Shown one piece after another: positions 35,816-44,992 of a stretch of 64,000 bases of DNA. Location of the stretch: contig JASMHE010000012.1 of the NCBI GenBank assembly GCA_030750865.1, forward strand, positions 1-64,000, read 5' to 3'. Numbering within the stretch: the first letter of the stretch is position 1; every line of letters starts with the position of its first letter. The DNA comes from Alphaproteobacteria bacterium. GTDB taxonomy: Bacteria > Pseudomonadota > Alphaproteobacteria > Micavibrionales > Micavibrionaceae. The position numbers and the translations under genes were made by a program. The notes beneath the pieces were generated by a model. It saw nothing but the letters and a program-made list of their open reading frames with translations, searched no databases and was not told where the DNA came from.

Positions 35816-36635
35816 GTTACTGGAAAACCCCGAAGCACTTTGCAATATCGTGCGGCGTCTTGCTGTGAAGGCCGGTGATGTGACGCTGTCCTATTTCGAT
35901 ATGTGCGGTTATGAAGGGGCTGACCAGAAAGATGACGGCTCACCGGTAACGGCTGCGGATCAGGCGGCCGAGAAAGTGATCTTGGACGGTCTGAAAGAAA
36001 TCTTGCCGGATATTCCCGTGATCGCAGAAGAATCTGTCGCGGCCGGACATGTGCCGGATATCGGGGATGCGCCGTTTTTCTGGTTGGTCGATCCGCTGGA
36101 CGGGACAAAGGAATTTATCAGCGGCAGTGGTGATTACACAGTCAATATTGCCCTGATCCATCACGGCGAACCTGTGCTGGGTGTTGTCTATGCCCCTGTG
36201 AATGACGAATTATATGCCGGTTTCGGTGCGGGAACGGCACTGCGCTGGTCCGAAGAAAGCGGGCAGGATAAACCGATCGCTGTGCGGTCATGGCCGGCGG
36301 CAGGGGTAACGGTTGTCGCGTCACGTTCGCATGGCTCACAGGATGATCTGGATAATTTTCTGGCGGATTATAAAGTGCGCAAAATTCTGAAGCGGGGTAG
36401 TAGTCTGAAGATTTGTGCCGTGGCCGCAGGAAAGGCGGACTTGTATCCGCGGTTCGGACCGACATGCGAATGGGACACCGCGGCCGGTGATGCCGTGTTA
36501 CGCAGTGCAGGCGGTATGATGAGCGATTTTGACGGCAAACCGCTTTTGTACGGTAAAGCCGATAAGGATTTTTATAACCCTTATTTCGTCGCGCATGCGG
36601 AAGATATTTTCGATATGGATGAAGAAAACGCCTGA
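35805..36635 (+). CDS. cysQ: 3'(2'),5'-bisphosphate nucleotidase CysQ (copy 2)
   Basis: Removes PAP, the product of PAPS-dependent reactions. About 276 residues with [47 protein letters not shown] split as the canonical DPLDGTKEF metal motif, and [20 protein letters not shown] 35805 lies inside the end of cysNC, implying coupling. More typical in motif than the copy at 30180-31031. Confidence 0.93.
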   Translation: MSHKLLENPEALCNIVRRLAVKAGDVTLSYFDMCGYEGADQKDDGSPVTAADQAAEKVILDGLKEILPDIPVIAEESVAAGHVPDIGDAPFFWLVDPLDGTKEFISGSGDYTVNIALIHHGEPVLGVVYAPVNDELYAGFGAGTALRWSEESGQDKPIAVRSWPAAGVTVVASRSHGSQDDLDNFLADYKVRKILKRGSSLKICAVAAGKADLYPRFGPTCEWDTAAGDAVLRSAGGMMSDFDGKPLLYGKADKDFYNPYFVAHAEDIFDMDEENA

Positions 36636-36638
36636 TCT

Positions 36639-38072
36639 TTATTCGAACTTGGTGTTGCGGATATCCTGCTGGGCGTATTTGGCGGGATCAAGCTTGCCGA
36701 TTTTTTCAAAAACCGTACAGTTTCTGCCGGTTTCTTTGGCCTCATACAGACATTTATCGGCGCGTCCGAGGACTTCCTGCACGGAATATTTTCCCGGTTC
36801 GACGATTGTACCGCCGATGGATGTCGTGATGTTGATATAACCTTCCGGCGTACTGCATTTAATCGGTTTTTCCTCGATTGAGCGGCGCAGGCGTTCTGCA
36901 ATGAACAGGGCCATGTCTTCTTTTGTTTCCGGCAAAATGACGGTGAACTCTTCCCCGCCGAGGCGAGAGACAAGATCAAAGCTTCGTAAATTGTCGTTCA
37001 GTCTGTGCGAGAATGTGCGCAACACTTCATCACCGACAAGGTGGCCGTGCGTATCGTTGACCTGTTTGAAATGGTCGATATCCAGCACCAGAACACAGAG
37101 TTTTTTGTTCATGTCCTGATTTTTATTCAATAGCTTCTGGAGGTGCACTTCCAGATAGCGGCGGTTATAAAGACCGGTCAGACTGTCGATCAACGCCATC
37201 GATATGCTGACTTCGTATGAATCTTTCAGGCGTTCCTGAAAACGTTTACGGCGAATTTGTGTGCGGGCGCGGGCCAGAAGCTCGTTCCGGTCAATCGGGC
37301 GGACGATATAATCATGCGCGCCGATTTCAAGGCCGTGGGCGATTTTGTCCATGTCGTTCTCGGTGGACAGCATCAAAATAGGAATGCCGCGTGTTTTTTC
37401 ATTCGATTTCAAGTGGGAACAGAGACGCAGCCCGTCTTCGTGGCGCAGGTTTAAACTGATAACCAGTAAGTCAAAATCATGCTGGGATGAATATTCAATG
37501 GCACTCATGCCGGATTCAACCGGAATGACGATATCGTCATCCACGTGGAGTGTTTCTGCAATTTTCTCGGCTTCGAAATTCTGATCTTCGACGACAAGAA
37601 CGCGGGCATTATCGACCGGTTCGTCCATCAATGACCCTTTTTCTTCCAGCACGCCGAGTTGCGAGGCTGTATTTTCACGCATGCGCCATTCATCAACCGT
37701 CATTTTAAGGCGCACAAGCGAACGCACCCGTGCCATCAGGGCGGTGTCGTTCACCGGTTTGCTCAGGAAATCATCTGCCCCGGCTTGCAAGCCGCGTACG
37801 CGGTCGGCCGTGTCTGTCAGTGCGGTGACCATCACGACGGGAATATGGGCGGAGACAGGATCATCTTTGATACGCTTGCACACTTCGAATCCGTCCATGC
37901 CCGGCATCATTACATCCAGAAGCACCAGATCGGGGCTGTCCTGTTTGACACGTTTTAACGCATCTTCGCCATTGGTGGCTGTCAGAACATCATAATATTC
38001 GCTGCTAAGTTTTGCCTCGAGTAGCTTCACATTCGGCAAAATATCATCGACAACAAGCACGCGTGCAGACAT
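36639..38072 (-). CDS. pleD: PleD-type response regulator / diguanylate cyclase
   Basis: REC-REC-GGDEF protein of 477 residues that makes cyclic di-GMP when phosphorylated. The first receiver has DLVLLDVMMPGMDGFEV (phospho-Asp ~53); the second receiver (~155-270) reads DLLVISLN at that place, so the aspartate is missing, as in adaptor receivers of PleD. The cyclase has SRLGGEEF with the inhibitory RxxD (RSFD) five residues before. It is downstream of divK on the same strand with a 38-base gap, as in Caulobacter. Confidence 0.95.
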   Translation of the reverse strand: MSARVLVVDDILPNVKLLEAKLSSEYYDVLTATNGEDALKRVKQDSPDLVLLDVMMPGMDGFEVCKRIKDDPVSAHIPVVMVTALTDTADRVRGLQAGADDFLSKPVNDTALMARVRSLVRLKMTVDEWRMRENTASQLGVLEEKGSLMDEPVDNARVLVVEDQNFEAEKIAETLHVDDDIVIPVESGMSAIEYSSQHDFDLLVISLNLRHEDGLRLCSHLKSNEKTRGIPILMLSTENDMDKIAHGLEIGAHDYIVRPIDRNELLARARTQIRRKRFQERLKDSYEVSISMALIDSLTGLYNRRYLEVHLQKLLNKNQDMNKKLCVLVLDIDHFKQVNDTHGHLVGDEVLRTFSHRLNDNLRSFDLVSRLGGEEFTVILPETKEDMALFIAERLRRSIEEKPIKCSTPEGYINITTSIGGTIVEPGKYSVQEVLGRADKCLYEAKETGRNCTVFEKIGKLDPAKYAQQDIRNTKFE

Positions 38073-38110
38073 TTTCTTACAAACTCTTTCTTAAAAAACT
38101 TCTTTAATCA

Positions 38111-38479
38111 TTACGACAAGTATTTATTGACGGTGTCCATGAAGGTCGTCACGGAGATCGGCTTCGAGATGTAATCCTCGCATCCGCCATCGCGGATTTT
38201 TTGCTCATCGCCTTTCATCGCAAATGCGGTGACGGCAATGACGGGGATGGCCGCAAGCTCTTCGTCGTTTTTCAGCCAGCGTGTTACATCAAGGCCGGAC
38301 ACTTCGGGTAACTGGATATCCATCAGGATGAGGTCCGGCTTATGTTCTTTGGCGAGATCAAGAACGGTGTTCCCGTCACTTGTGCCAACAGTCTCGATTC
38401 CATGTGCCTCCAGAAGGTCATGGAATAATTTCATATTCAGCTCGTTATCTTCAACGATAAGCACTTTTTTATCTGTCAT
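38111..38479 (-). CDS. divK: Single-domain response regulator DivK
   Basis: A 122-residue receiver controlling polarity and cell cycle (with DivJ/PleC/DivL in Caulobacter). [27 protein letters not shown] (phospho-Asp ~53), [10 protein letters not shown] and DYISKPI are present. Its synteny with pleD supports the DivK name over a generic CheY-like one. Confidence 0.94.
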   Translation of the reverse strand: MTDKKVLIVEDNELNMKLFHDLLEAHGIETVGTSDGNTVLDLAKEHKPDLILMDIQLPEVSGLDVTRWLKNDEELAAIPVIAVTAFAMKGDEQKIRDGGCEDYISKPISVTTFMDTVNKYLS

Positions 38480-38592
38480 GTGACTGGTTCTAACTCTTAA
38501 TCTACCTTAAAAACGTTACATTAACATACTTGCTAAAAGATTAAAATTATACAGAAATCTTTGCGCGGCGGCATGGTTTTTTTGTCTTCATT

Positions 38593-39528
38593 CTAATCGC
38601 ATTTCAATTCGTCTATCTCTTCCAGTGCCAACAGCTTTTGTGACACGGAGAATTCGGGATAGTCCACGTCCATGTGACTTATGATTCCGTTCTCGTGGAA
38701 AATCATATCAATCTCGTAATCCGGCTCGTTGCTATTTTCATCTGCGGGAAAAAAGGCAAGGCGCATATGATATGCATCCGTATTAATTAATGTGGTGTCG
38801 ATATTTTCATTGACGGGGATTGAAGCCATCGGATTTGCCTTTTCACCGATAAAGCTGTTGACCTGGATCGGGCCTTCTTCATCACCGCCATCAAACAGAT
38901 AGGCATTGAAGAAACGATCGCCTGCGCGGGCGCGCTGAATTAATTCAATGGTATGGGATACAGGGAAATAGGTATTATCGTTGAGATCATAGCGCAAATC
39001 TTCGGGTCTTGTGTAAAGCGCTTCTGCGATTCTTTCATCCTGTGTTTCCAGCATGCGTGCTTGCCCGCGTACTTCTTTATAGGTTTGACCATTGCGTTTA
39101 CGGACAGAGTTGAAATCAAAACTTGTGCCGTCAAATGTTTCATAGGCGGAAAAGTCACTGACAACATGAATGCGCGGGCTGTCTGTATAATCATAATAAA
39201 GGCTGAAACGGTGGTCTGTTAACCACGCATCACAGGCCGGACGCCATTCAAAGAACATTTCGCCCTCGACATTCAGAACCTGACTGCCAGACCGGTTTGA
39301 GGTCATGTTGATTTCGTAAAGCGCTTTATGCGGAACCAGCCCGTCTCTGATCTGTGTGCGGACGGTGGCATCGTGCGCCGTGATTTGGTCATCATCGGTT
39401 GCTCTTGTCTCTGTAATGGCATCCAGCGTCGTTTTTTCGGTGTTTTGTGGCCATAAGGCAGCCCCGCCGAGTAGCACCAGAAGAGCCACGCACAGAACAA
39501 GATATTTCTTTTCAAGATTCCCTAGCAT
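38593..39528 (-). CDS. eipB: EipB/DUF1849 periplasmic envelope protein
   Basis: A 311-residue exported protein with an N-terminal hydrophobic segment (YLVLCVALLVLLGGAALW). It has the DUF1849 pattern LVPHKALYEINM, FFEWRPACDAW, FDGTSFDFN, FPVSHTIELI, FNAYLFDGGDE and a final ELKCD. The two cysteines (PACDAW and C-terminal) match the disulfide of Brucella EipB, a spiral beta protein needed for envelope integrity. Upstream of divK on the same strand, 113 bases apart. Confidence 0.88.
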   Translation of the reverse strand: MLGNLEKKYLVLCVALLVLLGGAALWPQNTEKTTLDAITETRATDDDQITAHDATVRTQIRDGLVPHKALYEINMTSNRSGSQVLNVEGEMFFEWRPACDAWLTDHRFSLYYDYTDSPRIHVVSDFSAYETFDGTSFDFNSVRKRNGQTYKEVRGQARMLETQDERIAEALYTRPEDLRYDLNDNTYFPVSHTIELIQRARAGDRFFNAYLFDGGDEEGPIQVNSFIGEKANPMASIPVNENIDTTLINTDAYHMRLAFFPADENSNEPDYEIDMIFHENGIISHMDVDYPEFSVSQKLLALEEIDELKCD

Positions 39529-39838
39529 GTCGCTGATTTTATAGTGTCAGCGCTGAACCGCAAGAGCTAATTACAAATAAAAATTGCGCGGCATTACGGT
39601 TTGGTTTGGCCCATACGGCAAAAATTACCGTCTTTTGGGGACGTTTGTCAGAAAAAAATGCCTGTATGGTCAAATCTACCCTTTGTTTTTATGTTCAAAA
39701 ATGAACTTAACTATTTGATTTATAACGATTATATATGTTGGCATGATCTTCGCATCTCTAAGGGGCAGGAAGGGACGATCATAAAAACAAAAAGATCGAC
39801 GGTACATAAGGGTAAAGAAGGATTCACGGGACACGGTT
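39529..39838. other. Intergenic region between eipB and the cyclase
   Basis: About 310 bases without a supported gene. The stretch 39710-39740 is AT-rich (TTGATTTATAACGATTATAT-like) and could hold the promoter of the diguanylate cyclase. AGGGGCAGGAAGGG at 39760-39776 is purine-rich but too far from the next start to be its ribosome site. Nothing else seen. Confidence 0.35.
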
Positions 39839-40645
39839 ATGACAGATACAATTATCAATTCAATCGAAGAAACACTCGCAGCAGCGACTCCGGTTATGGT
39901 GTCATCAGGCGTGGGCAGTACATTTGGGCAAAATGACAATGTCGCACATGAACAAACCATCGAAAAACTGGCCGCGTTGTTTGACGAATATAAAGCCGAT
40001 CAGGACGGTGTAAAACAGTATATCGCATTGACGGCACAGCTTTTACAAAAAGCGCAGCACATTCTGGATGATGCGGATCAAACCATTCAGAAACAGCAAC
40101 GCCGCATCCGCAGATTAGAAGAATTGTCAACGACGGACGAATTGACAAATCTGCGTAACAGACGCGGCTTGTATAATGATTTTCGGTCTGAAATGGATCG
40201 CTGTGAACGCGGTATCAGCGAAGGTGGCCTGTTATTGATGATCGATCTGGATAATTTTAAGCCGATTAACGATACATTCGGGCATTCCGCAGGCGACGCG
40301 TGTCTGAGACTGGTCGGACGTTTTTTGCAGGATGCTGTGCGTCCGATGGATGTGGTCTCGCGTCTGGGTGGTGATGAGTTTGCGATCCTGATGTGTAACA
40401 CAACAAAGAACAAGGTTTTAAAGCGGGCGCAGGACTTAATTGCGCAGATCAATAAATTGTCATTGGCATGGGATGGCCACGAAATTCCGGTGCGCGCGTC
40501 AATCGGCATGGCAGAGTACCATTCCGGTGAGGCAGTGGAAGCTGTCTTCGACAGAGCCGATCTTGATATGTATGCCGATAAGGAAAACAAGAATACACGG
40601 TCCGGGGCGACAAAGCCTCAGGAAAGGGAGTGCGTATCCGCATAA
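39839..40645 (+). CDS. Diguanylate cyclase (GGDEF)
   Basis: A 268-residue soluble protein making cyclic di-GMP. Residues ~85-100 form a short coiled coil (QKQQRRIRRLEELST) leading to the GGDEF domain: TDELTNLRNRRGLY, LMIDLDNFKPINDTFGH, SRLGGDEFAIL, with the inhibitory site RPMD just before. Active site and feedback site are intact. The first 80 residues are a helical sensory or dimerisation part without known domain. Ends at a strong terminator. Confidence 0.92.
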   Translation: MTDTIINSIEETLAAATPVMVSSGVGSTFGQNDNVAHEQTIEKLAALFDEYKADQDGVKQYIALTAQLLQKAQHILDDADQTIQKQQRRIRRLEELSTTDELTNLRNRRGLYNDFRSEMDRCERGISEGGLLLMIDLDNFKPINDTFGHSAGDACLRLVGRFLQDAVRPMDVVSRLGGDEFAILMCNTTKNKVLKRAQDLIAQINKLSLAWDGHEIPVRASIGMAEYHSGEAVEAVFDRADLDMYADKENKNTRSGATKPQERECVSA

Positions 40646-40724
40646 GTTGAACAAAAGATTAGGTTATTCGTCTGCCGCCCCTCCCTAACCGTGAACCCAA
40701 ACCCAGGCAGACGATTCCCCCCGG

Positions 40725-40764
40725 CCCGATTCGTTTCCCCAAGACGAATCGGGTCTTTCTTTTG
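40725..40764 (+). terminator. Strong terminator after diguanylate cyclase
   Basis: CCCGATTCGT (40725-40734) and ACGAATCGGG (40744-40753) pair perfectly over 10 bases around a 9-base loop, followed by TCTTTCTTTT. Confidence 0.85.
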
Positions 40765-40841
40765 TCTTGTCTTGGTTCGGTTGGATTTGATCAGATTTGG
40801 TCTGGTTTTACGGTGCGATATGGTGTGTGTGGGCGATTTTA

Positions 40842-41759
40842 TCAGGCGGTCGCAAGGGCCAGATAAAACGAACCCGATATAATAACGGCCAAGCCGATCA
40901 TTTTAACCAGCAGATCTGTGCCGCGCGGCAGGTGGCTGAACATCGTCGGTAGAAAACTGGCGAGTACGGCACTCATCGCAAAGCCGTAAACGGGCTGTAG
41001 GCTGCTGATGACACCCGCGGATATGGCCAGTTTTGGTGCGGAGGCGAATGAAATGAAGGTCACCGCCACGGCCAGCATATAAATCGCTTCTTGTGAGAAT
41101 GAAAAATACAGAACTTTGCCGCGACTTTCTTTCAGAACTTCTTTGATCTTGCGTTGGGATTTCCGGTGTGTCAGCAAGATTGTGAAGCCGAGAATAAAAT
41201 GTCCCAGATAGGAATAAACCGAAATGGCTTCCCAGCTATGTTTTAATAAAAGGGCGCGTTCCACCAGTACCGTGATTGCCAGCAGAATGCAGCAGATAGC
41301 CATATTCAGTAAAACATGCCAGTCAAATTTTTTGTCGTCAGCATTATAGGTCATGAAGGCGGACGCACATGTTATGGCGATGATCACCAGAATATTTTGG
41401 GCCGACAGTGGTTCATCCAGAAATATCCAGGCCAGAATCAAGACCATGATCGGGATGATTTGGAACAAGGAAACAACGATACTGCTGTCACTGCGTTCAA
41501 TCGCCCGTATATAAGGGAAGAATGAAATCAGGCTGATCACGCCGGTCATGACAGCCAGCATAATATCGCGCGGCGGCAGGTCCAGGTGACCGGCGGCGAT
41601 GTAGGCATAGATACAAAGCGGGATCGGATAAAAAACAGACCCAAGCACCAGCACAGCCGTGCTGTGATCGTGAAAATAACGGCGTGAGAGATACTGGTCT
41701 GTCAGGACGGTGATATTATAGAGAAAAGGGGCAATACAAGCGAGTATGAACCATTCCAT
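40842..41759 (-). CDS. EamA/DMT-family transporter
   Basis: A 305-residue inner-membrane protein with about ten hydrophobic helices in two repeats (for example VMTGVISLISFFPYI, IPIMVLILAWIFLDEPL with the typical EPL after helix 4, and AGVISSLQPVYGFAMSAVLA). DMT transporters export metabolites or amino acids; substrate unknown. Single gene. Confidence 0.88.
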   Translation of the reverse strand: MEWFILACIAPFLYNITVLTDQYLSRRYFHDHSTAVLVLGSVFYPIPLCIYAYIAAGHLDLPPRDIMLAVMTGVISLISFFPYIRAIERSDSSIVVSLFQIIPIMVLILAWIFLDEPLSAQNILVIIAITCASAFMTYNADDKKFDWHVLLNMAICCILLAITVLVERALLLKHSWEAISVYSYLGHFILGFTILLTHRKSQRKIKEVLKESRGKVLYFSFSQEAIYMLAVAVTFISFASAPKLAISAGVISSLQPVYGFAMSAVLASFLPTMFSHLPRGTDLLVKMIGLAVIISGSFYLALATA

Positions 41760-41818
41760 TGACTATCCTCGCTTATATCGCATGTATCTTACTCTGTACG
41801 CTGATCGTTTATGTGTGA

Positions 41819-43660
41819 TCAGGCTCTTTTCTTTTCTGCGTCGTCTTTGATTGCCGGTTTTGGCATGTTCAGTTTCAGATGCAGTTCTTTTAACTGCTCA
41901 AGGCCGACCTCGGATGGCGCTTGCATCATCTGGTCTTCGTATTGGCCGTTCATGACAAAGGCATAAACCTCGCGCAGGTTCGGCTCGTCGGCCAGCAACA
42001 TCACGATGCGGTCCACACCGAAAGCAAGGCCGCCGTGTGGCGGGGCGCCATAGCGCATCGCGTTCAGCATGCCGCCAAATTCAGCTTCCAGAACGTCTTT
42101 GCCATAGCCGGCAATGCCGAATGCCTTTTCCATGATTTCCGGTTTGTGGTTCCGGATCGCGCCTGAGGCAAGTTCGAAACCGTTACAAACACAGTCATAT
42201 TGGAATGCAAAGATATCCAGCGGGTCTTTGTTGTCCAGATCATCCATACCACCTTGCGGCATAGAGAACGGGTTGTGAGAGAAATCGATCTTTTGTTGTG
42301 TTTCATCAAATTCATACATCGGGAAATCAACAATCCAGCAGAACTTGTAAACGTCTTTTTCGCGGGCAAACGGATGGCCGCCTTCGATCGCGCTGATAGA
42401 ATCGCAAATCGCATCACGGGCAAGACCGGCAAATTTCGCTGCCGGACTTTCCTGATTACAGACGAAGAAGATTGCATCGCCGTCTTCAAGACCTGCTGTT
42501 TCGCGCAGGGCTTGCTGGGCGGCATCGGGAATGAATTTGGCGATCGGACCTTTGCCTTCGCCGCTATCAAACAACACATAGCCGAGTCCCGGTGCGCCTT
42601 GTCCTTGTGCCCAGCTATTCAGCTTGTCAAAGAAGCTGCGCGGCTGGTCTGAAACTTGCGGTGCGCGGATTGCGCGGACAACGCCGCCTTTTGCAATCAC
42701 GCCTTTGAACGCTTTGAATTCAACATCATCGCGGGCGAACACATCTGTTACATCAACAATTTCCAGCGGATTACGCAAATCCGGTTTATCAGAACCGTAT
42801 TTCAGCATCGCCTCCTTGTATGGCAATGATGGCAACCATTCGACTTTGCGCTTGGTACCGGTGAAGTCAGAGAATTTTTCGAAGATATTTTCAATGACAG
42901 GCTGGATGGCGGCGAATACTTCGTCTTGTGTGACAAAGCTCATCTCGACATCAAGCTGATAAAATTCAGCCAGACGGTCAGCACGCCCGTCTTCGTCACG
43001 GAAGCAGGGGGCAATCTGGAAATATTTATCAAAGCCGGACATCATCAACAGCTGTTTGAATTGCTGCGGCGCTTGCGGCAACGCATAAAATTTGCCCGGG
43101 TGCAGGCGTGAAGGCACCAGATAATCGCGCGCCCCTTCGGGGGAGCTGGCTGTCAGGATCGGTGTCTGGAATTCTTGGAAATCCTTATCATACATATTTT
43201 CACGCATTGCGCGGATTACGTCGTTCCGCAGACGGATCTTACGCTGCATATTCTGGCGGCGCAGATCAAGATAGCGGTAACGCAGGCGGATATCTTCGCC
43301 CGTGCCGTCATCTTCGGCAACCTGAAACGGAATAACATCGGCTGCGGATTGCATTTCTGCCGTGTCGATATACACCTCGATATCACCGGTGCCTAGCTTA
43401 TCGTTTTGTGTGCCTTCGGCACGGTTGCGGACTTTACCTGTCAGGGTAATCACAGACTCGTTGCGCCAGCGGTCAATTTCGTTGATCAGCGGGCTGTCTT
43501 CGTCAACAACGCATTGTGTCATACCGAATGTATCACGCAGGTCGATAAACAAAACGCCGCCATGATCGCGGACGCGGTGAATCCAGCCCGACAAGCGGAC
43601 GGTTTCGTCAACATGGCTTTTGTTCAATTCGCCGCATGTATGTGTACGATAAGGATGCAT
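41819..43660 (-). CDS. aspS: Aspartyl-tRNA synthetase
   Basis: Class II synthetase, about 613 residues, with the N-terminal OB anticodon-binding fold ([18 protein letters not shown]), motif 2 [18 protein letters not shown], the bacterial insertion (GAD) domain and motif 3 [20 protein letters not shown] upstream of ATG 43660 ([10 protein letters not shown]) decides the start. Whether it also charges tRNA-Asn cannot be told from this sequence alone. Divergent from rnd. Confidence 0.96.
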   Translation of the reverse strand: MHPYRTHTCGELNKSHVDETVRLSGWIHRVRDHGGVLFIDLRDTFGMTQCVVDEDSPLINEIDRWRNESVITLTGKVRNRAEGTQNDKLGTGDIEVYIDTAEMQSAADVIPFQVAEDDGTGEDIRLRYRYLDLRRQNMQRKIRLRNDVIRAMRENMYDKDFQEFQTPILTASSPEGARDYLVPSRLHPGKFYALPQAPQQFKQLLMMSGFDKYFQIAPCFRDEDGRADRLAEFYQLDVEMSFVTQDEVFAAIQPVIENIFEKFSDFTGTKRKVEWLPSLPYKEAMLKYGSDKPDLRNPLEIVDVTDVFARDDVEFKAFKGVIAKGGVVRAIRAPQVSDQPRSFFDKLNSWAQGQGAPGLGYVLFDSGEGKGPIAKFIPDAAQQALRETAGLEDGDAIFFVCNQESPAAKFAGLARDAICDSISAIEGGHPFAREKDVYKFCWIVDFPMYEFDETQQKIDFSHNPFSMPQGGMDDLDNKDPLDIFAFQYDCVCNGFELASGAIRNHKPEIMEKAFGIAGYGKDVLEAEFGGMLNAMRYGAPPHGGLAFGVDRIVMLLADEPNLREVYAFVMNGQYEDQMMQAPSEVGLEQLKELHLKLNMPKPAIKDDAEKKRA

Positions 43661-43776
43661 ATTTTTAATTCCTTTGTTACTTTGCACTTATTCTGGTGCT
43701 TACAAGACATTTTTTTGGGGCATTCGTCAAGAATCTCTTGGCATAAACGTCATAAAAGCGTAATAAAAGCCTCACG

Positions 43777-44946
43777 ATGACAAAAAACATGACAATTATT
43801 ACGGATACTCACGCGCTGACGGCGCTTTGTGATACACTTTCAAAAGAAGCCTATATCACGGTTGATACGGAATTCTTGCGGGACCGGACCTATTATCCCA
43901 AATTATGCCTGATTCAGGTTGCGCCGCCGCATGGCTCGCCTGCCGCGATTGATCCGCTGGCAAAGGGGATTGATCTGTCGGCCTTCTGGGCGTTGATGGC
44001 CAATGAAGATGTGCTGAAAATATTCCATGCCGCACGGCAGGATATGGAGATTTTCTATTATGAGATGAAAAGTCTGCCACGCCCGATTTTTGATACGCAA
44101 GTGGCGGCAATGGTTTGCGGGTACGGCGAGCAAATCGGTTATCACAATCTGGTGTCCGATATTTGCAATACGGTGCTTGATAAGGGGCCGCAATTTACGG
44201 ATTGGTCGCGCCGCCCGTTATCGGATAAACAGCTGCGTTATGCGCTGGATGATGTGACATATTTGCGGGATGCTTATCTGTATCTGAATGAGACGCTCGA
44301 AAAAACAGGACGTACAGATTGGGTCAAACAGGAAATGGATGTGCTGACCAGCCCCGAGACATATCAGAATAATCCGGCAGACTCATGGGAGCGTATCAAG
44401 GTGCGTTCACAAAAGCCCCGCGTTTATTGTGTGTTGCAAGCGGTTGCCGCATGGCGGGAAACCGAGGCGCAGCGCCGGAACGTGCCGCGCAATCGTGTGA
44501 TCCGTGATGATGCGCTGGCCGATATGGCGATCCATCCGCCATCCAGTGTTGCTGATCTGAAAAAAGTACGGAACATGCCGCCGGATATTAGCCAGAGTGC
44601 GCAGGGCGAAGCGCTGCTAAAAGCAATTGCAGAGGCAAATGAGAGTCCAAAATCGCAGTGTCCTGTTCCCCAGAAGAAGGAAAAAATGCCGCAGGAATTA
44701 AAACCGGTTCTGGAGATGTTGAAGATGCTGTTGCGGATCAAATCGGCCGAAAGCGATGTTGCGGCAAAGCTGATTGCGTCCTCATCTGATCTGCAGGAAC
44801 TGGCCATGCGTGATGATGCCGATATTGCGGCGCTGAAAGGCTGGCGTTATGAGGTGTTCGGCAAAGATGCGCTTGATCTGAAGCATGGCCGCATTGCCCT
44901 CGGCCTTGATAATGGGCATATTCAGGCCAGCCGCCTTGATGATTGA
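43777..44946 (+). CDS. rnd: Ribonuclease D
   Basis: 3'-5' exoribonuclease that trims tRNA and small RNA precursors. The 389-residue protein has DEDD-family motifs VDTEFLRDRTYYP, AARQDMEIF, DTQVAAMVCGYG and YALDDVTYLRDAY, then an HRDC domain (AAWRETEAQRRNVPRNRVIRDDAL in part). Both ATG 43777 and ATG 43789 are possible. A second HRDC-like helical part ends the protein. Confidence 0.93.
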   Translation: MTKNMTIITDTHALTALCDTLSKEAYITVDTEFLRDRTYYPKLCLIQVAPPHGSPAAIDPLAKGIDLSAFWALMANEDVLKIFHAARQDMEIFYYEMKSLPRPIFDTQVAAMVCGYGEQIGYHNLVSDICNTVLDKGPQFTDWSRRPLSDKQLRYALDDVTYLRDAYLYLNETLEKTGRTDWVKQEMDVLTSPETYQNNPADSWERIKVRSQKPRVYCVLQAVAAWRETEAQRRNVPRNRVIRDDALADMAIHPPSSVADLKKVRNMPPDISQSAQGEALLKAIAEANESPKSQCPVPQKKEKMPQELKPVLEMLKMLLRIKSAESDVAAKLIASSSDLQELAMRDDADIAALKGWRYEVFGKDALDLKHGRIALGLDNGHIQASRLDD

Positions 44947-44962
44947 TTGTCACACGGCTCTC

Positions 44963-44990
44963 GCGCACGTTTTTGAGCGTGCGTGTCTTT
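44963..44990 (+). terminator. Probable terminator after rnd
   Basis: CGCACG (44964-44969) and CGTGCG (44978-44983) form a stem with an 8-base loop, followed by TGTCTTT. A short, moderate hairpin. Confidence 0.5.
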
Positions 44991-44992
44991 AG

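Noticed and set aside
39601-39936. Plus-strand frame of 111 codons before the diguanylate cyclase
   Set aside because: It runs into the cyclase in another frame and has neither a ribosome site nor protein-like composition.
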